DNA of 64,000 nt from DAOLCO01 sp964612555 (GTDB lineage: Bacteria; Bdellovibrionota_C; UBA2361; SZUA-149; DAOLCO01): contig CAZTBW010000008.1 in the NCBI GenBank assembly GCA_964612555.1, positions 62,001-126,000 of the forward strand, in the 5' to 3' direction. The notes beneath the pieces are model-generated. The model worked only from the letters and a program-made list of their open reading frames with translations. It searched no databases and had not been told where the DNA came from. Shown here in pieces: positions 1 through 8,493 of the stretch. The position numbers and the translations under genes are program-made. How positions within the stretch are numbered: the first letter of the stretch is position 1; every line of letters begins with the position of its first letter.

Positions 1-452
1 GAAGGGCGTCTGTTGAGATCACGGTGGATAAGCAAAGTGAGCGGTTCTCAACTACTATTAATTTCTCCCTTGTTGCTTCGGAAGATTTCAAGCAATTGCA
101 GGTTCTGTTCCAAAAGGTTGGTATGATTGGAGCTGCACCGTACCGCATGCAGATCAAGGATAAAAAGGGAACAGAGGAGCTGGTGTATAATGTGCTTCAT
201 ATTCTGGACAGAATAGTAAGCCGTGGAAAGCAAGGGCTTGCCATTACCAGATTTAAAGGTCTTGGTGAAATGAACCCTGAGCAGTTATGGGAAACGACTC
301 TTGACTCGCAAAAACGAAGTCTTTTACAGGTTCGCATTGATGATGCAATTGAGTCTGACCGTATTTTTACGCTCCTGATGGGAGATACGGTGGAACCAAG
401 GCGAGAATTTATTGAGGAAAACGCGCTTAGAGTACGAAATCTCGACGTATAA
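1..452 (+). CDS. gyrB: DNA gyrase subunit B, C-terminal part (truncated by window edge)
   Basis: The reading frame is open from base 3 to the stop at 450-452, so the gene starts before the window and only about the last 149 codons are present. The C-terminal TOPRIM/tail of GyrB is clear: ITRFKGLGEM, then NPEQLWETT, QKRSLLQVRIDD and the terminal RREFIEENALRVRNLDV. GyrB is the ATPase subunit of the A2B2 gyrase that introduces negative supercoils. gyrA follows after 17 nt, so the two are probably cotranscribed. A GTG at 24 is internal to the frame and is not a start. The FKGLGEMNPEQLW signature fits both GyrB and ParE; the neighbour and the tail favour GyrB. Confidence 0.97.
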   Translation, partial: RASVEITVDKQSERFSTTINFSLVASEDFKQLQVLFQKVGMIGAAPYRMQIKDKKGTEELVYNVLHILDRIVSRGKQGLAITRFKGLGEMNPEQLWETTLDSQKRSLLQVRIDDAIESDRIFTLLMGDTVEPRREFIEENALRVRNLDV

Positions 453-469
453 TATATTCAGGAAGAATC

Positions 470-3001
470 ATGAACGAAACAGATAATCAGGAACAAATTA
501 TTCCAATAGCCATTGAAGATGAGATGCGAGGCTCTTATCTTGATTATGCAATGAGTGTAATCATAGGTCGGGCGCTACCGGATGTTCGGGATGGTTTAAA
601 GCCGGTTCATCGAAGAATTCTTTATGCAATGCTTGGTGAGGGACTCCTTTCAAACAGAAAATTTTCAAAATGTGCCGGTGTTGTTGGTGAGGTGTTGAAG
701 AAATTTCACCCGCATGGAGATACGGCGGTATATGATGCGCTTGTCAGGATGGCACAACCCTGGAACATGCGGTATCGGCTCATTGATGGGCAGGGGAATT
801 TTGGTTCCATGGATGGAGACCCTGCAGCGGCATATCGGTATACGGAGTGTCGTATGCAGGCAATTTCAGAAGCGCTCCTGGCTGATATTGAAAAGGCGAC
901 TGTAGATTTTGCTCCGAATTTTGATGAATCCACGGAAGAGCCGATTGTACTTCCTTCTCGCATACCGAATCTCCTGGTAAATGGAGCAGAGGGGATTGCT
1001 GTGGGTATGGCATCCAAGATACCACCGCATAATCTGAGAGAAGTGGTAAAAGCAACTATTCGCCAGATACAAAATCCCGATATTACGCTTGAAGAGCTTA
1101 TGGAAGAAATTCCGGGACCGGATTTCCCCACAGGGGGAATTATTTACGGGGCTTCCCCAATCAGGCAGATTTATAAAACGGGTAGAGGCAGTATCAAGAT
1201 ACGGGCAAAGGTGCACACTGAAACCCTGAGCGGGAGTAAAAAGGATGTTGAGGCGATTGTTGTGGATGAGCTGCCGTTTCAGGTTAACAAGGCAAGGTTG
1301 ATTGAAAAAATAGCAGAGCTGGTTAATGAGAAAAAAATAACCGGCATTTCGAAGATGCGGGACGAATCTGATCGTCAGGGTATGCGTATTGTGTTTGAAT
1401 TAAAGAAAGATGCAAGCTCTGATGTGGTATTAAATCAGTTGTATACAAATACTTTTCTTCAAAGATCATTTGGGGTCATCATGCTTGCCATTGTTGATGG
1501 GGTGCCAAAAGAACTGCCTTTAAAATCAATTCTTCAGTGCTTCATTGATCACAGAAGATCGGTTGTTGTGAGAAGAACCAGATTTGATCTTGATAAAGCA
1601 CGCGCCCGGCTTCACATTCTTGAAGGGTTTAAGATTGCTCTGGATAATATTGACGAGATCATTCGTATTATTCGTGCTTCTGATACCACCGCAGATGCAA
1701 AAGAAGCCCTTATCCAGAATTTCAGCCTTAGTGAAGTTCAGGCGCAAAGCATCCTTGACATGCCGCTTAGAAGACTTACGGGGCTTGAGAGAAAAAGTCT
1801 TGAGGAAGAGTATGAAGAAGTTAGAAAGGCAATCGCTGCTTTGGAGAAAATTCTTTCGAGTACAAAAGAGGTAGATGCGGTTATTGTTTCAGAGCTGAAT
1901 GAAGTAATTGAAAAATACTCTGATGAAAGAAGAACGGAGATAGAAGCCGAGGGTGGAGACGATATAGAGCTTGAAGACCTGATTGCTGAAGAAGACATGG
2001 TGGTTTCTATCAGCCACAAGGGGTATGCAAAGCGGTGTCAGCCAAGTACTTATCGTGCACAAAAGCGTGGTGGGAAAGGAGTTCAGGGAACCAAGAAGCT
2101 GGGAGAGCATGAAGAAGACTTTGTCTCGGATCTTTTTGTTGCATCGACGCATGCGTATCTGCTTGTGTTTACTTCGCTTGGCAGACTTCACTGGATTAAG
2201 GTCTATAATTTACCTGAAGCAAGTCGAACTTCTCGTGGACGGGCAATTGTGAACATGCTTAATCTTGCACCTGAAGAAACCGTATCAACCATTGTTCCGG
2301 TTCGGGCGTTTGAGGAAGGTAAATATCTTGTGATGATTACCAAAAAGGGAACCATCAAGCGTCTTAATCTGATGGATGTTTCAAATGTAAGAAAAGCAGG
2401 GATTATTGCTACCTCTCTTGATGAAGGGGATGAGCTCATAGGAGTGCGCCTGACAGAAGGAACCAGCGATTGTCTGGTTACTACCCGATCAGGACTCACC
2501 ATACGTTTTCCTGAAACCGCAGTACGTGCAATGGGAAGAACGGCACGTGGAGTTCGGGCGATTAATCTTGAGGGAGGTGATGAGGTAGTGAGTCTTTCTG
2601 TTCTTGAAGCCGAGGGTGCTGAAAAGGTAGAGGATGAAGTAGCACTTCTGACCGTGTGTGAGAAAGGGTATGGAAAGAGAACTCTTACTACTGAATACAG
2701 ACGTCAGGGAAGGGGTGGAAAAGGGGTGATAGATATCAAGACCAATGACAGGAATGGGGCTGTGGTTTCAAGTGTTCTCATTAAACCGGGTAATGATGTC
2801 ATGCTGGTAACTTCATCAGGTAAGGTTATCAGAATGAATGCGGGTGGCATTTCGTGTGTGGGAAGAAACACTATGGGAGTTCGCCTGATCAGCCTTGATG
2901 AAGGGGAAAAGGTAGTAGTAGTTTCCTACCTTGCGGACACGGAAGACGACGAAGAAGGAGGAGAAGAGGAAAAAGCCCCTGACGGGAACCTCTTTCAGTA
3001 A
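470..3001 (+). CDS. gyrA: DNA gyrase subunit A
   Basis: At 843 aa this is a full-length GyrA. The breakage-reunion domain carries RALPDVRDGLKPVHRRILYA near residues 34-53 and the catalytic tyrosine is Y124 in YRYTE (E. coli Y122). In the quinolone-determining region, T85 and D89 stand where E. coli has S83 and D87. The GyrA box, QKRGGKG at residues 531-537, shows that this is gyrase rather than ParC, and the six-bladed C-terminal wrapping domain follows. The C-terminus is strongly acidic (TEDDEEGGEEE), a tail known to tune supercoiling in other GyrAs. The ATG lies 17 nt after gyrB behind GGAAGA. The gpsA start is 2 nt past the stop. Confidence 0.99.
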   Translation: MNETDNQEQIIPIAIEDEMRGSYLDYAMSVIIGRALPDVRDGLKPVHRRILYAMLGEGLLSNRKFSKCAGVVGEVLKKFHPHGDTAVYDALVRMAQPWNMRYRLIDGQGNFGSMDGDPAAAYRYTECRMQAISEALLADIEKATVDFAPNFDESTEEPIVLPSRIPNLLVNGAEGIAVGMASKIPPHNLREVVKATIRQIQNPDITLEELMEEIPGPDFPTGGIIYGASPIRQIYKTGRGSIKIRAKVHTETLSGSKKDVEAIVVDELPFQVNKARLIEKIAELVNEKKITGISKMRDESDRQGMRIVFELKKDASSDVVLNQLYTNTFLQRSFGVIMLAIVDGVPKELPLKSILQCFIDHRRSVVVRRTRFDLDKARARLHILEGFKIALDNIDEIIRIIRASDTTADAKEALIQNFSLSEVQAQSILDMPLRRLTGLERKSLEEEYEEVRKAIAALEKILSSTKEVDAVIVSELNEVIEKYSDERRTEIEAEGGDDIELEDLIAEEDMVVSISHKGYAKRCQPSTYRAQKRGGKGVQGTKKLGEHEEDFVSDLFVASTHAYLLVFTSLGRLHWIKVYNLPEASRTSRGRAIVNMLNLAPEETVSTIVPVRAFEEGKYLVMITKKGTIKRLNLMDVSNVRKAGIIATSLDEGDELIGVRLTEGTSDCLVTTRSGLTIRFPETAVRAMGRTARGVRAINLEGGDEVVSLSVLEAEGAEKVEDEVALLTVCEKGYGKRTLTTEYRRQGRGGKGVIDIKTNDRNGAVVSSVLIKPGNDVMLVTSSGKVIRMNAGGISCVGRNTMGVRLISLDEGEKVVVVSYLADTEDDEEGGEEEKAPDGNLFQ

Positions 3002-3003
3002 AA

Positions 3004-4005
3004 ATGGATGAACCATGTATTTGCATTTTGGGAGCAGGCTCATGGGGGCTTGCCCTTGCTCAGCACTTTGGAAAAAATAACGTCCGGGTTCAACTTTGGG
3101 GAAAAAATGTTGAAGACCTTGAAGAGATAAGAAAATATCGGGAGAGTAAAAGATATTTTCCGACAATTTCTCTTTCAGAAAATATTTCAGTTACCGATTC
3201 GCTTGAGGAAGTGGTTCAGAACGCACAGGTGCTTTTGTTCGCCCTTCCATCATCTGCAAGTAGAGCCGTAGCAGAGATGCTTAAACCATTTTATGACAGA
3301 AATATTCCAGTTATCAGCACCGCAAAGGGGCTTGAGCAGGATTCAAATAAAAGAGTAAGTGAGGTACTTGGAGAGGTTCTTTCATGTAATTCTCTTTATG
3401 TTTTATCAGGACCGACTTTTGCCCTTGAAGTTGCAAAGGGGCTTCCTACGGCAGTAGCGCTTGCATCTACTGACAGTAAGTCTTCTGAGCATGCAAATAT
3501 TGTTTCATTGTTTAACAAGAAAACCCTTCGAATATATTCTTCTTCTGATATTGTGGGAGTGGAGCTTGGTGGGGTTCTGAAAAATATTATTTCATTTGCA
3601 GCAGGAGTTTGTGATGGGCTAGGGCTTGGACTAAATGCCCGTGCCGCGCTACTTACACGAGGGCTCAAGGAGATTCGTACGCTCATCGAAAAAGAAGGAG
3701 GGAAATCAGAAACCGTAATGGGACTTTCCGGACTTGGAGATCTTATTCTTACAGCCACTGGAGATTTAAGCAGGAACCGGAGATTTGGAATACTGCTTGG
3801 TCAGGGACTTAGTATTCAGGAGGCAAAAGAAAAAATCGCTCAGACCATAGAAACTATCAGCACAGTGCAGTCTGCATACGAGCTTGCAAAAAAACATAAG
3901 TTAGAATCACCAATTATTGAACAAGCAAACGCCGTCCTCGAAGGAACATCCACCCCCTCAGAAGCCCTCCAAAAACTCCTGACCAGGAACCAGAAAGAGG
4001 AATAA
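3004..4005 (+). CDS. gpsA: Glycerol-3-phosphate dehydrogenase [NAD(P)+]
   Basis: This enzyme reduces dihydroxyacetone phosphate to sn-glycerol-3-phosphate for phospholipid synthesis in the cytoplasm. The 333-aa length is typical. The N-terminal Rossmann motif is GAGSWG at residues 10-15. The conserved GPTFALEVA segment and the C-terminal catalytic lysine helix (GVELGGVLKNI, with the GLGLNARAALLTRG substrate loop) are intact. The gene begins 2 nt after gyrA without a strong Shine-Dalgarno, suggesting translation coupled to gyrA. An AT-rich palindrome lies downstream, before the next gene. Confidence 0.98.
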   Translation: MDEPCICILGAGSWGLALAQHFGKNNVRVQLWGKNVEDLEEIRKYRESKRYFPTISLSENISVTDSLEEVVQNAQVLLFALPSSASRAVAEMLKPFYDRNIPVISTAKGLEQDSNKRVSEVLGEVLSCNSLYVLSGPTFALEVAKGLPTAVALASTDSKSSEHANIVSLFNKKTLRIYSSSDIVGVELGGVLKNIISFAAGVCDGLGLGLNARAALLTRGLKEIRTLIEKEGGKSETVMGLSGLGDLILTATGDLSRNRRFGILLGQGLSIQEAKEKIAQTIETISTVQSAYELAKKHKLESPIIEQANAVLEGTSTPSEALQKLLTRNQKEE

Positions 4006-4030
4006 AAGCAATACTTATAGTTAGTTATGG

Positions 4031-4090
4031 ATGTTATATAATACTAATATATAAAAATATTGTTTTTTATATATTAGTATTATATAACAT
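4031..4090. repeat. 26-bp perfect inverted repeat before ATPase gene
   Basis: Left arm 4031-4056 (begins ATGTTATATAATAC) and right arm 4065-4090 (ends GTATTATATAACAT) are exact reverse complements around the 8-nt loop ATATTGTT. The element is almost entirely A/T and ends 4 nt before the ATG at 4095. In RNA it would form one long hairpin that buries the ribosome-binding region. As DNA it could be an operator or a mobility end. It lacks a GC stem and a trailing T-run, so it is not a classic terminator for gpsA. Confidence 0.9.
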
Positions 4091-4094
4091 ATAA

Positions 4095-5387
4095 ATGAAC
4101 CTTGAACTATTAAAAGAAGTAATTGCGGATCAATATCATGAACTCCTGGAAGAGAAGGGAGATCAAGAAATTCCAAGAGAGATTGATACAAGCTACCATG
4201 TAAGGGTACCGGAAGTGAGTATTATTACCGGAGTTAGAAGGTCTGGTAAGTCAACATTGCTACGCCAGATTGCCCGGGAGGTTAAAGACACTTGCAACAT
4301 TCATTATCTTGATTTCGAAGAGCACAGATTATCTTCATTTACTGTTGATGACTTCAGAGTGGCATACGAAGAGTTTCTCTTGAATGCAGAAGAAGGAAAA
4401 AAACAGGTATTAATGTATGATGAGATACAAAATATAGAGAAATGGGAAAAGTGGGTATCAAGTATTTCTTCAAAGAGAAATGTAAAAGTATTTATTACCG
4501 GATCAAATTCAAGCCTTCTCAGCTCAGAGCTTTCAAGTCTTGTTACCGGACGACATGTTGATTTTGATTTGACCCCCCTTTCTTTTAAAGAGTCTTTGCA
4601 TCTGTTTCCTGAACACACATCAAGGGACATAAGTAATAAAGCCCTCAGCAAAAATAAGCTGCTTTTAAAAAAAGCATGTGAGAATTATTTTGAATATGGA
4701 GGGTTTCCCCGTGCGCTTCTTTATAAAGATACATATATCCTGGGTCAGTACTATAACGATATCATAGAAAGAGATATTGTTATAAGAAGGAAAATCAGAA
4801 ACGTAAAAGCCTTAAGAAATTTAGGAATCCTTCTTTCCTCACAAAATGGAAGAATCATTAATCAAAGTGCCACAAGCAGAGACCTTTCTATAAAAAGTGT
4901 CATAACTACAAACAAATTTATAAACTATTTTAAAGAGACATTTCTTTATTCTGAAGTACGACTATATTCTAAATCCGCAAAAAAACAATTGAGGGGATAC
5001 TCTAAGTTTTATTGTGTAGATCCGGTGCTTGCAAAGAGAACAGGTCAGCATCATGGAGATACCTTATATTGGGTATTGGAGAATCATATTTTTAATGAGC
5101 TTAAAAGAAGAGGATATGAAGTATATTACTGGCATTCTTCTCAAGGCTTTGAAGTGGATTTTATTGTCAGAGATAGAAAAGGTAAAAGCACAATCATTCA
5201 AGTTACTGTAGACATGTCCTCGAATGAAACATACAAAAGAGAGATACGGGGCATTGAAGAAGCAGGAAAGGCTTTAAAGATAGATACCTATTTAATAATC
5301 ACCTATTTTGAACAGAGTGCGGAAGTTCTTGAAAAATGCCCATATAAAATATTACCATTTTATCATTGGGCTTTGGGGGATGAATAA
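4095..5387 (+). CDS. AAA_14/DUF4143 family ATPase
   Basis: The protein has 430 aa. Walker A is GVRRSGKST at residues 46-54, and Walker B is VLMYDEIQ with D109/E110, followed by the ITGSNSSLLSSEL sensor segment and TGRHVDFDLTPLSFKE. This is the usual AAA_14 (PF13173) core. The C-terminal half is DUF4143-like (PF13635) and ends in a nuclease-fold strand set: GYEVYYWHSSQGFEVDFIV, then IIQVTVD. The family is very common as single accessory genes in bacteria and archaea, and its function is unproven. Proposals include toxin-antitoxin-like, defence and selfish-cassette roles. The gene stands alone between housekeeping genes behind a long palindrome. A paralogue-family member lies at 39501, but the two are clearly divergent. 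Confidence 0.9.
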   Translation: MNLELLKEVIADQYHELLEEKGDQEIPREIDTSYHVRVPEVSIITGVRRSGKSTLLRQIAREVKDTCNIHYLDFEEHRLSSFTVDDFRVAYEEFLLNAEEGKKQVLMYDEIQNIEKWEKWVSSISSKRNVKVFITGSNSSLLSSELSSLVTGRHVDFDLTPLSFKESLHLFPEHTSRDISNKALSKNKLLLKKACENYFEYGGFPRALLYKDTYILGQYYNDIIERDIVIRRKIRNVKALRNLGILLSSQNGRIINQSATSRDLSIKSVITTNKFINYFKETFLYSEVRLYSKSAKKQLRGYSKFYCVDPVLAKRTGQHHGDTLYWVLENHIFNELKRRGYEVYYWHSSQGFEVDFIVRDRKGKSTIIQVTVDMSSNETYKREIRGIEEAGKALKIDTYLIITYFEQSAEVLEKCPYKILPFYHWALGDE

Positions 5388-5670
5388 AATCATCTACGAT
5401 CTGACCACTCCCCAGTTAAGTTGAAATACCTTTATATTTCGTTATAAATATAACAAAATGTTTATAAATCTATCTTTTTTGTTATATTTGTTGATTTTAT
5501 AATCAGATTAATTGTATCTCATTACTACATTATTTCAGGGTAGAAGTTGTATATCCACAGTGCCTTTTTGCGGTGCTTTTTGTTTTTCAAAAAGGGCTTC
5601 AGGTAAGGCAATGTGCTGTTAAAGGTATTTTTTAATTTTTTTTGGACGGTAGTCCTGAAAGGCAGGTTTT
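5388..5670. other. AT-rich gap with GTTATA-type inverted repeats
   Basis: No gene is supported in these 283 bases. A short palindrome (GTTATA-AA-TATAAC, 5441-5454) is followed by a 13-bp exact inverted repeat: AAATATAACAAAA at 5446-5458 and TTTTGTTATATTT at 5477-5489, with an 18-nt loop. The GTTATAT core also occurs in the arms of the palindrome upstream of the ATPase gene, so similar repeats sit on both sides of that gene. The second half (about 5550-5650) is T-rich with weak CTTTTTG/CAAAAAG pairing and forms the leader of the next gene. Confidence 0.6.
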
Positions 5671-6450
5671 ATGAATATAGAAAAACTGAAAATTCTCTAC
5701 GTTTGTGATCCAAATCTTGGTGAGCGAGGGCAAGAAGTTTTAAGTAGATACTGTCTTGGTGATAATGTTACTTCTTTCTTTTTTGACAAGAAGGTTGATA
5801 ATCCGAGAACAGTTAGAAAGCAAATTCTCCAGGCTGCAAAAGAGGAAGGAGGATTTGACATATTGATCAGCTTTTATTCCGACCTTGTTCTCAAGAATCC
5901 ACAGCTCCAATGTGTTCGCGTTCTTGAAAACGGCGGACGACTAGCCACCAACATTCACCCAGGCTCGAATCTGTTTCCGGGACTTGGGTATGACACTCTC
6001 CCTTTAATAAGAGGAGAGAAAGAGCACGGTCCCGTTTGGCATTTCATGAATGACGAATCGGTTGATGCCGGACCCGTGATACGGATACTTCTTAAAAACA
6101 TTGAAGGTATGAAGTACCTTAAACATCGACACCAGAACCAGAATTTATGCTTGGAGCTTCTGAGGCAACAGATGGAGGATCTTGATTCTTGTTCTAGTTG
6201 TGAAGAGGTCTTTGATCGTTGGAACAAATCGGTTCACGAACAAGGGCTCAAGTGGGATGATACCTACGTGAATAATGAAAATCTCGGAAACATTCTTGCG
6301 AGATTTTATCAGGAGTTCTCAGATCATGGTGTTTTCGATGGGCTGCCGTATCTCGAAGAGATCAGAGCACTTGCTCGTAGAGCACCAAGTGAGTTAGAAA
6401 ATCGCGTCGTAATAAAGCTACTTGACGGAGTCATTCCGATTGCTGCTTGA
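5671..6450 (+). CDS. Formyltransferase-fold protein (Formyl_trans_N-like)
   Basis: This 259-aa protein has the signature of the folate-dependent formyltransferase fold (PF00551). The catalytic-type triad is N94-x-H96-P97 in TNIHPG, H124 in PVWHF, and D132-x-G in VDAGPVI. This is the arrangement of methionyl-tRNA and GAR formyltransferases. It lacks the C-terminal domain of Fmt and matches no specific member, so the formyl acceptor is unknown. It could also act on a sugar nucleotide. The gene is isolated, with a long AT-rich leader before it and a clear terminator after it. The ATG is preceded by GAAAGGCAGG, very like the GAAAGGCAAG before the orphan gene at 16781. Confidence 0.75.
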   Translation: MNIEKLKILYVCDPNLGERGQEVLSRYCLGDNVTSFFFDKKVDNPRTVRKQILQAAKEEGGFDILISFYSDLVLKNPQLQCVRVLENGGRLATNIHPGSNLFPGLGYDTLPLIRGEKEHGPVWHFMNDESVDAGPVIRILLKNIEGMKYLKHRHQNQNLCLELLRQQMEDLDSCSSCEEVFDRWNKSVHEQGLKWDDTYVNNENLGNILARFYQEFSDHGVFDGLPYLEEIRALARRAPSELENRVVIKLLDGVIPIAA

Positions 6451-6474
6451 TATGTTTTTTGAAAATCAGTTTCT

Positions 6475-6518
6475 AAAGCATCGGGGGTCTTCAAAAATCC
6501 CTGATGCCTTTCTTTTTT
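6475..6518 (+). terminator. Rho-independent terminator after formyltransferase-like gene
   Basis: GCATCGGG (6478-6485) pairs with CCCTGATGC (6499-6507), with one G-U pair in RNA, around a 12-13 nt loop. It is followed by CTTTCTTTTTT. It lies 25 nt past the stop at 6450 and between convergent genes. The AAA before the left arm gives only modest terminator function on the opposite strand. Confidence 0.8.
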
Positions 6519-6583
6519 CATTTCTTCAGGTTTTGACAGCACACCTGAAATTCTTAAATCAATTATTTATTATATAAAAGTCA

Positions 6584-7765
6584 TTACAAACCGACTTTTA
6601 CCGTTTCTGAAACATACCTTGCTTTTCTTCTTGCTTCTTCAATTGAATTTCCTCTGGCAAGTCCGACTCCCATTCTTCTTTCACCCTGCACTTCCGGTTT
6701 CCCAAAAAGCCTGAGTTCTGTATCTTCTTCAGAAAGAGCATTTTCAAGGTTAGAAAAAGATATGGATTTTGAAGAACCTTCGACGAGAATAACGCTTGAT
6801 GCACTGGGACCCAGTTGTCTGATTTTGGGTATTGGTAAACCCATAATCGCTCTTGCATGAAGGGCAAATTCGGATAGGTTTTGTGAGATCATGGTGACCA
6901 TACCGGTATCATGGGGGCGTGGGGAAACTTCGCTGAAATATACCATGTCGCCTTTAATAAAGAGCTCAACCCCGAAAATACCTCTTCCACCAAGTGCATC
7001 AGTAATTTTCTTTGCCACTTCTTTGGATTTTTCAAGAGCGGCGGCGCTCATTTCCTGAGGTTGCCAGGATTCACGATAATCACCAAATTCCTGTTTGTGC
7101 CCGATGGGTGCACAAAAACTTGTCCCTCCAATATGACGAACTGTCAGAAGTGTTATTTCATAATCAAAATCAATAAAACCTTCCACGATAACTCGCCCAG
7201 TTCCCGCTCTGCCACCTTTTTGTGCATATTCCCAGGCGGGAATAATATCATTTTCAGACTTGATAGTGCTTTGTCCTTTCCCTGAAGAACTCATAACCGG
7301 CTTTACTACACAAGGGGCACCTATTTTTTCTACCGCAGCAAGATATTCCTCCCTGGTGTCAGCAAACTGATAGGGAGAGACAGGGAGTGCAAGTTCTTCT
7401 GAAGCAAGTTTTCTTATGCCTTCTCTATCCATGGTAAGACGAGCAGCTCTTGCTGTTGGAATTACAGTAAATCCTTCTTTTTCAAGCTCTACAAGAGTTT
7501 CGGTTGCAATAGCTTCTATTTCAGGGACAATAAGGTCTGGTTTTTCCTTTTCAATAACTCCCCTTAGGGCAGTACCATCAAGCATATTGATAGTATATGA
7601 TCTGTGTGCCACCTGCATGGCAGGAGCATTGTCGTAGCGATCTACTGCAATGACCTCAACTCCCAGACGTTGCAGTTCAATCGTTACTTCTTTTCCCAAT
7701 TCTCCCGATCCACAAAAAAGTACCTTTATTGCAGATGCAGAAAGTGGAGTTCCAACGTGAGCCAT
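6584..7765 (-). CDS. purT: Phosphoribosylglycinamide formyltransferase 2 (formate-dependent)
   Basis: PurT makes formyl-GAR from GAR, formate and ATP in purine synthesis, independent of formyl-folate. It is an ATP-grasp enzyme. The sequence tracks E. coli PurT closely: GSGELGKEV, AVDRYDNAPAMQVAHRS, VPEIEAIATE, KPVMSSSGKGQ and SEVSPRPHDTGMVT. The start is placed at the ATG with its A at 7765, which gives 393 aa (E. coli 392) and has AAAGG upstream. A longer in-frame extension to 7963 would overlap the divergent gene at 7837 by 127 bp and has no family match. Confidence 0.97.
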   Translation of the reverse strand: MAHVGTPLSASAIKVLFCGSGELGKEVTIELQRLGVEVIAVDRYDNAPAMQVAHRSYTINMLDGTALRGVIEKEKPDLIVPEIEAIATETLVELEKEGFTVIPTARAARLTMDREGIRKLASEELALPVSPYQFADTREEYLAAVEKIGAPCVVKPVMSSSGKGQSTIKSENDIIPAWEYAQKGGRAGTGRVIVEGFIDFDYEITLLTVRHIGGTSFCAPIGHKQEFGDYRESWQPQEMSAAALEKSKEVAKKITDALGGRGIFGVELFIKGDMVYFSEVSPRPHDTGMVTMISQNLSEFALHARAIMGLPIPKIRQLGPSASSVILVEGSSKSISFSNLENALSEEDTELRLFGKPEVQGERRMGVGLARGNSIEEARRKARYVSETVKVGL

Positions 7766-7836
7766 TTTTACCTTTGATTTAATTATATGAGGTATTATCT
7801 GTTTTGTTTTTATACTATTTGTTATAAAATAAACAA

Positions 7837-8493
7837 ATGCCAAATCTCCCCGAATGTATAGAAGATTTAATCTCCCAAAACCCCTTATTGCAGACAGGAA
7901 TGTGTCATGGTCTTCTAAACCTTTCGCAAACCGCCCGATTTTTGCAACCTCAAATAGAAGCACGGATAAAAAAGAAAGTTACTTCAAGCTCAATTGTGAT
8001 GAATCTTTCAAGATTGGCAAAAAAAGCCGAGTTTGCAGAAAAAAATCTACGAATAAAAGTCCAGAATATGACCCTGAATACTGATCTGGTAATACTTGGA
8101 TATTCCAAGTCGCCAAAAATTCATCAGTCAATAAACCAGTTGTACCGTGAAATTGAGAATACTCAAGAGTATATTACTGTAACAGAAGGTGTTCGTGAAG
8201 TTTCGCTGATATTTCCAAGGCAGTTTTTATCAATAGCAGAAGAGATAATAGAAGTAGTCCCCTTTCAAAGACATCTTGATGTTGCTGCTTTAAGAGTCAG
8301 TTTTCATCCGGATTATATCTCCATGCCCGGTTTATTTTATGCATTTTATCAACAGCTTTATTTTCAGAATATAAGTGTGATTGAACAGGCATCAACGCCG
8401 ACTGAATTGATTTTATATTTACATCAGGATGATGCGCAGCTTGCATTTGAGACATTTTATAACAATTTTGTAAGGAGAAATCAGAATGAGTAA
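7837..8493 (+). CDS. Stand-alone tandem ACT-domain protein, aspartokinase-regulatory-like
   Basis: The 218-aa protein has no kinase domain. From about residue 115 it resembles the regulatory half of aspartokinases: ITVTEGVREVSLIFP, then LDVAALRVSFHP, MPGLFYAFYQQLYFQNISVIEQAST and TELILYLHQDDAQLAFETF. This is the usual ACT pattern of a strand, a helix and a hydrophobic ligand site. Residues 1-75 are helical and could be a winged-helix region (SSSIVMNLSRLAKKAE). The likely role is ligand sensing, perhaps amino-acid-responsive regulation; that is inference. The next gene overlaps its end by 8 bp, so the two are translationally coupled. Confidence 0.6.
   Translation: MPNLPECIEDLISQNPLLQTGMCHGLLNLSQTARFLQPQIEARIKKKVTSSSIVMNLSRLAKKAEFAEKNLRIKVQNMTLNTDLVILGYSKSPKIHQSINQLYREIENTQEYITVTEGVREVSLIFPRQFLSIAEEIIEVVPFQRHLDVAALRVSFHPDYISMPGLFYAFYQQLYFQNISVIEQASTPTELILYLHQDDAQLAFETFYNNFVRRNQNE

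Noticed and set aside
706..1131. 141-aa minus-strand open frame opposite gyrA
   Set aside because: It lies fully within gyrA, whose codons are strongly conserved. The protein is Ser/Ile/Arg-rich with no recognisable fold.
7766..7963. N-terminal extension of purT
   Set aside because: It would overlap the divergent ACT gene by 127 bp and has no counterpart in PurT. The ATG at 7765 gives the family length.
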